A stretch of 64,000 bases of DNA, taken from Tenrec ecaudatus (taxonomy: Eukaryota; Chordata; Mammalia; Afrosoricida; Tenrecidae). This document shows, one piece after another, positions 54,970 through 64,000 of this stretch. The notes under the pieces are model-generated. The model worked only from the letters and a program-made list of their open reading frames with translations. It was not told the DNA's origin and did not search any database. Location: the NCBI RefSeq assembly GCF_050624435.1, contig NC_134546.1:77913700-77977699 (forward strand), read 5' to 3'. The position numbers were made by a program, and so were the translations under genes. Position 1 is the first letter of the stretch. Each line of letters opens with the position of its first letter.

Positions 54970-57280
54970 CTCTTTAAATATTTTAATGTCATTGTTGGGA
55001 CAACAGTATGGCATACCCCAGCCATGTCATTCTCTATCACCTAATATGGATAAGAAATCTTGAGAATGAATTTTAAAAGACCAATGAAAACTTATAATGT
55101 ATATTTGAATGGTAGTATAGGCAAAGATTAGTGAATACACCATAGGTTTCAAGAAGTAACAAATCTGTTTTGTAATCCTAAGAATTTCCATAGCAGTAAA
55201 GGTGAAGATGATTTGTTTTGTTTACATATGTTTTACAGGAATAGGGTCCCCAGTTTTTTTTATATAGAATTTATAGACCTGCGGAGATAAAACTATCTGC
55301 TTATGACTCCCATGCTCACAGCCCAAGATGGTGAATTTAGGTCACATAGTTCAACAACTAATCATTTCCCTGATGTCAATAGTTCTATCATTTTAAGTAG
55401 ATTATAAATGCATAGAGAGTATATATACACAGGCACGCACACTTAGCCTAATTCTTTAGAAATCTTCTGGTATGTGGCATTTCATAATAGTCCATCAGCT
55501 TCTATTGCAAGTTGGCGCTTCAGAGAACAGGAAGGCCAATTTGAGAAACGATTTAAACACCGAAATTTGTGCATGCAGTATAGTTTAAATGCAATATATA
55601 TCATTTAAATTATGTATATAATTTAAACTAACTTTCATTTTGTTCCTTGGATTTCTCAAGGCGTACAGCAGCTACAGTGGGAGGATACTCAGGAGAAACA
55701 GCGGTGGTTCAGGTGAGCTGGAACAAGATTTTGGCTTTAGCTACAGCTTAGCTCTCATCCTACAGCCTCAAGTAGCAAGAGAGGTGAATGTATGAGAGTA
55801 CCATCATCACTCACCCATTAGATTCTCAAGGAGAAACTGCATGTGGACAGGGATGAGACAGACCTTCTTCTTCACATGATGTCTTAATCACAGTCATGAA
55901 AAAACCAAGTAGTTGTAATTTTATGCTCTAAAGAATTATGCATGATTTTTCTACAATAGTAGAAAAGTGGAATAAATATGATTGCCCTTTCATTGGGCCC
56001 ATATTACTCTACAAATTCCAAATTGGAAAGTATTAAGAGCAACTGGATTAAATGAGTGACCAAATATCACCCTGTGGCTTGGGGCAGTGGGAAAGAAATC
56101 CATGCCATTGAGAGTAAAGCTCAAGGTGTTGATTTCCATAGTGCAGGGAGAACTTTACAGTTTATTAAGAATATTTGTAGCCCCAGAGGAATTTATTTCA
56201 GTGGAGAGCAATGAAGTTGCAGCTCAGGGAGAAGGACATGTCTGAGCAGAGAACACAGGAGCAAATGAAAGGGGAGGAAGAGAGATAGTGGAGCACATCC
56301 TGGCCCACCAGGACTGGAGGACAATATTCCCGCTCAGAGCAGTCAATCCCTAGAGAAGACCATATGTCTGGCCCCCTATGAGACACGACATCCTGCACTG
56401 ACTCATAGCCCTACAAAGGACAACACTGGAGACACCATGTGGGAATTTCACCCGATCTGATTCCCCAACAAACGGAGGCAAAACACTAAGGGCGTGCAAC
56501 AGAACAGCAAGGGGAACAGAGAAACAAAGTGCCCAGGGAATACCAAAAACAAACTTTGGGGCCAGGGCTTGGCACCCCATCAGACTTGACCAGAACACAT
56601 TCCTAAAGGACAACAAACACTACTTGAACAAACCACAGGCTTTCCCTTGTTGTTGTTGTTTTGTCATTGGCTTTTTGATGTTGTTTTGTTTTGTTGCTTT
56701 GTTTTGCTCTGTCTTGTTTTTGTGCATGTTATTATGTCCACAGGTCTGTCTAAATAAGATAGGCTGGATGAACTATCTGGTGGAGAAAACAATGAGGCTG
56801 ACAGTTCCGGGGGGGACATGGAAGACAGGGAGGTGGGGGGGGTAAAGGTAGTGGGGTTAACAAATCCAGGTTCAAGAGAACAACAAAGTAATCCAAATTG
56901 GTGGCTAGGAGGGTGTTGGAGGCCTGGTAAGGCATGGTTAAAGGTAATGAGGCTGATAGGAATTATTGAAACCCAAATGAAGGCTGAGCATGATAGTGGG
57001 AAAGGAAGAAAGTCAAAGAAAATAGAGGAAAGAGCTAGAAGGCAAAGGGCATTTCTAGAGGTCTAAATAAAGGCACATATATATGTAAATATATTTTATA
57101 TGAGGATAGGGAAATAGATCTATGTGCATACATTTATAGGTTTAGTATTAAGGTAGCAGATTGACATTGGGCCTCCACTCAAGTACTTCCTCAATGGAAG
57201 AATACTATGTTCGGTTAAACTGGCATTCTGTGATGCTCACTTCTTGACATGACCACTGAAGACAAAGCAGGTGAATAAGC
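54970..57280. other. intergenic with LINE debris
   Basis: Nothing identified as a gene. 56180-57070 is GA/GT-rich and may belong to the L1 that ends at 58.37 kb. Confidence 0.35.
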
Positions 57281-57289
57281 AGCAAATAT

Positions 57290-58380
57290 GGTGAAGAAAT
57301 TTGATAGAGCCCGACTATCAAAAGATATAGCATCCACGGTCTTAAAGACTTGAAGGTAAACAATCAGCCATTAAACTCAGAAGTAACAAAGCCCAATGTG
57401 AGAAGCATCCCAACCTATGTGATCATGAAGTGCTGAAGGAATCAGTTATGAGACATCAAAGAACAAAAAAATCATACCATTATGTGCTTACCTTCCCAGT
57501 ATGATCAGTGAAGACAAATGGGTGCATAAGCAAAAGTGGTGAAGAAAGATGATGGTGCCCATCTATCACAAGATACAGCATCTAGGCTCTTGAAGGCTTG
57601 AAAGTAAACAAGCTGCCATCTAGCTCAGAAGCAACAAAGCCCACAGCCTGAAGCACACAATCCTGTGTTATTACTAGGTGTTGAAGGGATCAGTTATCAG
57701 GCATCATCAGAACAAAAAATCATATCATTATGAATGAGGGGGAGTGCGGAGTGGAGACCCAAAGCCTATCTGTAGGCAATTGGACATCCCCTTATGGAAT
57801 GGTCGTAGGGAGGAGATGAGCCAGTCTGGGTGCAGTGTAGTAACGATGAAACATACAACTTTTCTCTAGTTCCTAAATGCTTCCTTCCCCTACTCCCCCA
57901 CCCCCACTATCATGATTCCAATTCTACCTTACAAATCTGGCTAGACCAGAAGATATACACTGGTAAAGATATGAATTAGAAACACAGGGAATCCAGGACA
58001 GATGATCCCTTCAGGACTAGTGTTTAGAGTAGCAATACTGGGAGAGTGGAAGGAAAGTGGGATAGAAAGGAATACAAGGATCTACGTGTCACCTCCTTCC
58101 TGGTGACTGACAACACTAAAGTAGGGGAAAGGAGACATCGGACAGTGTACGATATGACTAAATAATTATAATTTACAAATTATTAAGGGTTCATGAGAGA
58201 GGGGGAGGAATAAAATGAGGAGCTGATACCAAGAGCTCAAACAAAAAACAATTGTTTTGAGAATGATAATGGCAACAAATGTACAAATGTGATCAACACA
58301 ATGAATGGATGTATGGATTGCTATAAGAGTTGTATTAGCCACCAATAAAATGATTAAAATAAATTCATTAATGTAATTGA
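57290..58380 (+). mobile_element. L1 3' end (subfamily a), with internal duplication
   Basis: Two imperfect copies of a 200-bp unit ('catccacggtcttaaagact', 'cagccattaaactcagaagt' at 57.33 kb and again 'gcatctaggctcttgaaggc', 'tgccatctagctcagaagc' at 57.58 kb), then the subfamily a tail ending 'ttagccaccaataaaatg'. Confidence 0.7.
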
Positions 58381-58489
58381 GAAAAAAAGAGTATTTGTAG
58401 AATGCTTATAAGAGCATTCGATTCAGAGGCATCCTGTCACTAGATTTACACTTCAGATTTCATGATCTCTGTCATGAACTTATCTGACA

Positions 58490-59225
58490 CAGTCATGATC
58501 ATCTAATTTAGAGATGAAGGTGACCTGGACTAGTAGGCAGATACACATAGTCTGGGATTCAAGGTGGCCAGATATCCCCCAGCAGCAGATGGCATAAGAA
58601 TGCACTTTGCTGGAAAGACCAGTATCAAGTGATGCCATTCCAGCCTACGTGTGAAAAAAGAACCAAGCCCGCAATGTCTAAATGACACACACAAATATGA
58701 CTGTGTTTAAATATCTGGATATTGATAAAATGTATGGCTCTTTCTGTCAAAGCAGTTACTTATTCCCCTCAACAGCATCTGGCTCAGAGAAGTCCAGGTG
58801 AACTTGGCTTAAATTTTGTTAGTTGTGATATAATATAGTGGTTATAACCAAGCAGAAAATGAGTGAGGGAGACCAATTTAACCCTGGACCATTTTTGAGA
58901 CCTAGGATATGAAAAAGAGTAATGAAAAGGGAACCGCTGTTTGAAATTAGCTTTAAAACGCTTGTTTTGAGTTGCTACTTCTTAATTGTCAATAATATAA
59001 ACAATTTTCCATTAAGCTCAATCTGTGAGTTTGGGTAAACAGCAATTAGAGTGCTGTGTCCAGAGCATAAATGGAGAGACTGAATTTGGGGATGCTGACA
59101 TATCAGATGTGCCAGCGTCACTTGGGTAAAGGGCATTTAAAACAGTGTCCATGGTCATTCTCCAAATGCTGAGGCCCTGTTGCCTGGAGGAAGCACAGGC
59201 CTACATTTGAATCCAGAGTCTCTAT
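58490..59225. repeat. diverged paralogue of 24.12-24.84 kb
   Basis: See the partner stretch. Shared phrases include 'aatctgtgagtttggg', 'aaatggagagactg' and 'cttgggtaaagggcattt'. No coding feature. Confidence 0.6.
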
Positions 59226-59249
59226 TCAGTATTCAGTAGGTGTTCTCCA

Positions 59250-60640
59250 TTGAAGATGTGACTCACTGCTTTGGGTCCTCATTCCTACTCTGCCCCTTCT
59301 GAGAGAGATGCTGGCCGCAGTGCCCACCTCCTATGAAGGCATGAAAGGGCTGGGACCACACAGGGTGCAGAGGGAGATCCCAGCTGGAACACCTGCCTCC
59401 TATTCTGGCTACAAGGGCTGGGCGGGCAGGCTTAAAAGCAGGGCACCCCAATGCTGAGAGTGGACAGATGGCTCTTGTGGGGACCCCAAAGCCTTGTCCT
59501 AGGCTCCCTAGGAGGAGGGAACAGTGGTTTTTTGAGCTACAGTCACTGTGAACAGCACAGGATCCACAGCAATGTGGAGCTAGCCTGAAAGGGCAGCAGT
59601 GGCTCCAACAGGACACAGAGGGCAATGGCGCCCGCCCTCCACACTGGGAGGAGAGCGCCAGAGCAGGCAGGCTCAGAGTTCCCAGCTGCTGGCACTGCAA
59701 ACCCCACAGTGCACAGGGGTGGACAAAGTTGTCTCCGGTGGGAACACAAGGCCATGTAGCTACCTTTCTAAATAGGCAGGAGCAGTCACTGTTTGGCCGG
59801 CACTGTGAAGAGTTCAGGATCCGGGCTCAGAGGAACACGCCTTGATTGGCAGGTTTCGCACTCCCAGCGGTTGGTACTGGATACCCTATGGTGCACCAGG
59901 GCAGAAAGGGCTGGCTCTGGCACAGGGTCCGGGCTATGGTGGCAGCCCACTGTACTGGGAGGAATGCGCTGAGGTGAGGCAGGCTTAGTGCTCCAGGACA
60001 CAGGCACAAGGTTCTGCAGTGCTGGGAGGCAGCCTGCAGTGGCTCCCCTGGAAAAGCAGTGCAGTAGGCAGAAGTGAGATTGCCTCCAGCCGTGGGCTCA
60101 TACCTGTGTGAAGTGCTTCCCAAGCAGGGAGTGGAGAGACAGTTAGGCTGATGGGAGGGCAAATGGGGTGCTGGTGGAGAGGTTTGAGGCAGCAATGGGA
60201 TGAATCATCCACTGCGGAGGTTGCCCAGGCAGCCACTGGAAGAATGCAGGTGACTTAAGGGCCCTGGGTGAATGGAGGGAGGGACCCCAGCTCAAGGGCA
60301 GATCGCTGCCACATGGGGAGAGGGAAACTGTGGGCAAGGCAAACTTCTCTCCTAGTGGGGTCCCATGAGTAGGCAGCTGCTGTAGGGGTTCCCGCCACAG
60401 CTGCGTGTCTCTGCAGAGCAGCCAAGCTACTCTAGGTGTGGAGTCCAGGTGTGGGGGTGGAGTGAGGCTACAGCTGGTCTCTGCCAAGGTGGAGGAGGCC
60501 TGATGACCTGAGATGTCCCAAGAATGGAATCCTGACTCACCGAGGCCCTGGCTCAGAACAAATGCATGGGTTGGGGGTACACATCTGTACCAGGGGGATC
60601 TTTCACTCACCAGACACTTTCCACTCAGGTACCTGGAAAA
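59250..60640. repeat. GC-rich block with diffuse internal repetition
   Basis: Markedly more GC-rich than anything else in the window, with recurring phrases such as GGCAGGCTTA, GGCAGGCTCAGAG, 'tactgggaggaatgcgctga' and 'cactgggaggagagcgccag' at irregular 150-300 bp spacing. Open frames on the minus strand (for example 60143-60658) lack homology. A LINE or ERV promoter/5' region is a guess; a decayed GC minisatellite is equally possible. Confidence 0.5.
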
Positions 60641-60659
60641 CAAACCCACCTTTTTCAAA

Positions 60660-61260
60660 TGAGCCCTTAGAGTGTGTGGCTCACCTGGTCTGCTATCATC
60701 CCTCTCCTAATCATGTACATTTAAGAAGCAGAAATGAGCTGAAGTTCACAGCATGAAAACAAAAAGCAAAGCATTAAACAAAGGCAACAGGTAACTGTGG
60801 AACCAGAAATACGTTGTCACGTTTGGTTCTTTCAATATTTTGGCAATGCTCCAAAAGTAATTGGCAAGTAAATTCAACCTTAAGATTAAAAGGAACAGTA
60901 TCACATGTACCATAACTTGTAATACGAAAATCAAATTTAAAAAGAAGTGGACACAAGGCAGATATAACATTAATAATTTGATGGATTTTCTTTTTCTTTA
61001 ATCCTTCATGAACATAGGTTTATTAACCCTACAAGTAACAAATAATCAAGGGCAGGCATGCAGAATTGTCTTCCTACTTAAATGATACTTTTTCTAACAA
61101 ATGTATCAAATGCAGTTTCTTCCATAACAGCGGAATGTGTGCAATGCTTTCTTGACACAGTGGGCCTGGATGACTGTTCTGCACTCTCCCGCAGCATTTC
61201 TCTTACTACTCTGAGAGAACAAAATAGGTTTTACCAACAATGTGCCCGAGACAGATAAAA
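60660..61260. other. intergenic, no gene recognised
   Basis: AT-rich, nothing recognised before the retrocopy. Confidence 0.4.
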
Positions 61261-61271
61261 AGAAAGTCTAG
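61261..61271. repeat. target-site duplication, left
   Basis: AGAAAGTCTAG, repeated exactly at 62430-62440 on the far side of the NUDT7 retrocopy. The A-rich stretch before it (GATAAAA) suits an L1 endonuclease site. Confidence 0.85.
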
Positions 61272-62429
<1,158 letters not shown>

Positions 62430-62440
62430 AGAAAGTCTAG
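62430..62440. repeat. target-site duplication, right
   Basis: AGAAAGTCTAG, identical to 61261-61271; it follows the A tail of the retrocopy. Confidence 0.85.
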
Positions 62441-62554
62441 TGAACATTTTCCTGACACTGATTAAATACTTTGATTATCAAGATCTCTGAATTATTTGCA
62501 GGCATGAGTTATTTGCAAAACAACCTTTTCCCTGAAATGTTTAGTTAACACAGT

Positions 62555-62690
62555 AAGGCCCTGTGACATAGATGGTACATATTGTGCCGCGGACTGCAAC
62601 ATCAGCAGTTTGATATCAACCCAGCTTAGCAGGAGAAAGATGAGGCTTTGAATATCTTTTAATCATCGAGACTCTTCTTCTGGCGCTATA
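62555..62690 (+). mobile_element. possible tRNA-headed SINE fragment
   Basis: CCGCGGACTGCAACATCAGCAGTTTGATATCAACCCAGC (core AGTTTGATATCAACCC) resembles the SINE head with a B-box-like motif. Weak. Confidence 0.35.
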
Positions 62691-62699
62691 TTAGATAAC

Positions 62700-64000
<1,301 letters not shown>

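Noticed and set aside
55655..55740. V-like start (GTACAGCAGCTACAGTGGG) after a pyrimidine-rich stretch
   Set aside because: No FR2, FR3, cysteines or RSS follow; similarity limited to about 15 bases.
60143..60658. 171-codon minus-strand open frame and neighbours
   Set aside because: GC-rich block gives long frames on one strand by composition; no family recognised.

Overview
This window is vertebrate nuclear DNA from an immunoglobulin heavy-chain variable (IGHV) locus, with every V segment on the + strand. The mammal is probably an afrotherian, most likely a tenrec. The evidence is a set of tRNA-headed SINEs with the afrotherian body (a core close to 'ctatgagtcggaatcgactc'), BovB-like RTE LINE fragments that share their 3' end with that SINE, a characteristic L1 3' end (GTATGGATTGTGATAAGAG), and SPIN hAT elements. 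Among afrotherians I know SPIN from tenrec. The species call is inference; the locus call is secure.

V segments from left to right: IGHV7-like pseudogene (1.2 kb); IGHV3 relic (1.9 kb); IGHV5-like pseudogene with only two nonsense codons and a good RSS (4.6 kb); IGHV6-like pseudogene with an internal deletion (5.7 kb); a second IGHV7-like pseudogene plus IGHV3 relic (11.2 and 11.8 kb), a tandem copy of the first pair; a V 3'-flank ghost (16.4 kb); an intact clan II (IGHV4-like) segment with octamer, leader, V exon and perfect RSS (18.75-19.23 kb); IGHV6-like pseudogene (21.7 kb); an intact-frame clan II (IGHV2/4-like) segment with a shifted splice acceptor (26.1-26.6 kb); a possible RSS ghost (31.3 kb); an IGHV4-like pseudogene duplicated from the 18.75 kb gene (35.0 kb); a clan II relic (40.8 kb); and a 3'-truncated IGHV3-like pseudogene (41.8 kb). 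No V segment is recognised after 42.2 kb, and no D, J or constant exons are seen.

Between and beyond the V segments lie decayed mobile elements. They are a full-length but broken pogo/Tigger-type transposon with both termini (31.7-33.9 kb) and a 108-bp non-autonomous relative nested in an RTE LINE (12.96 kb); two mariner remnants (43.0 and 46.1 kb), one interrupted by a SPIN element; another hAT element (35.8 kb); two families of TG...CA-bounded LTRs; several L1 3' ends (29, 49-53, 54, 57-58 kb); and many RTE and SINE pieces. At 61.3-62.4 kb is a processed NUDT7 pseudogene bracketed by an 11-bp target-site duplication.

At least two V-containing blocks are duplicated inside the window (about 0.95-2.1 with 10.8-12.0 kb; about 18.5-19.8 with 34.9-36.2 kb), and two intergenic stretches also have paralogues (16.4 with 40.1 kb; 24.1-24.8 with 58.5-59.2 kb). 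Only two of about twelve V units look usable, and both are clan II. Several V 3' flanks carry CTCF-like motifs just past the RSS. Functional status is inferred from sequence; rearrangement, splicing and binding were not observed.
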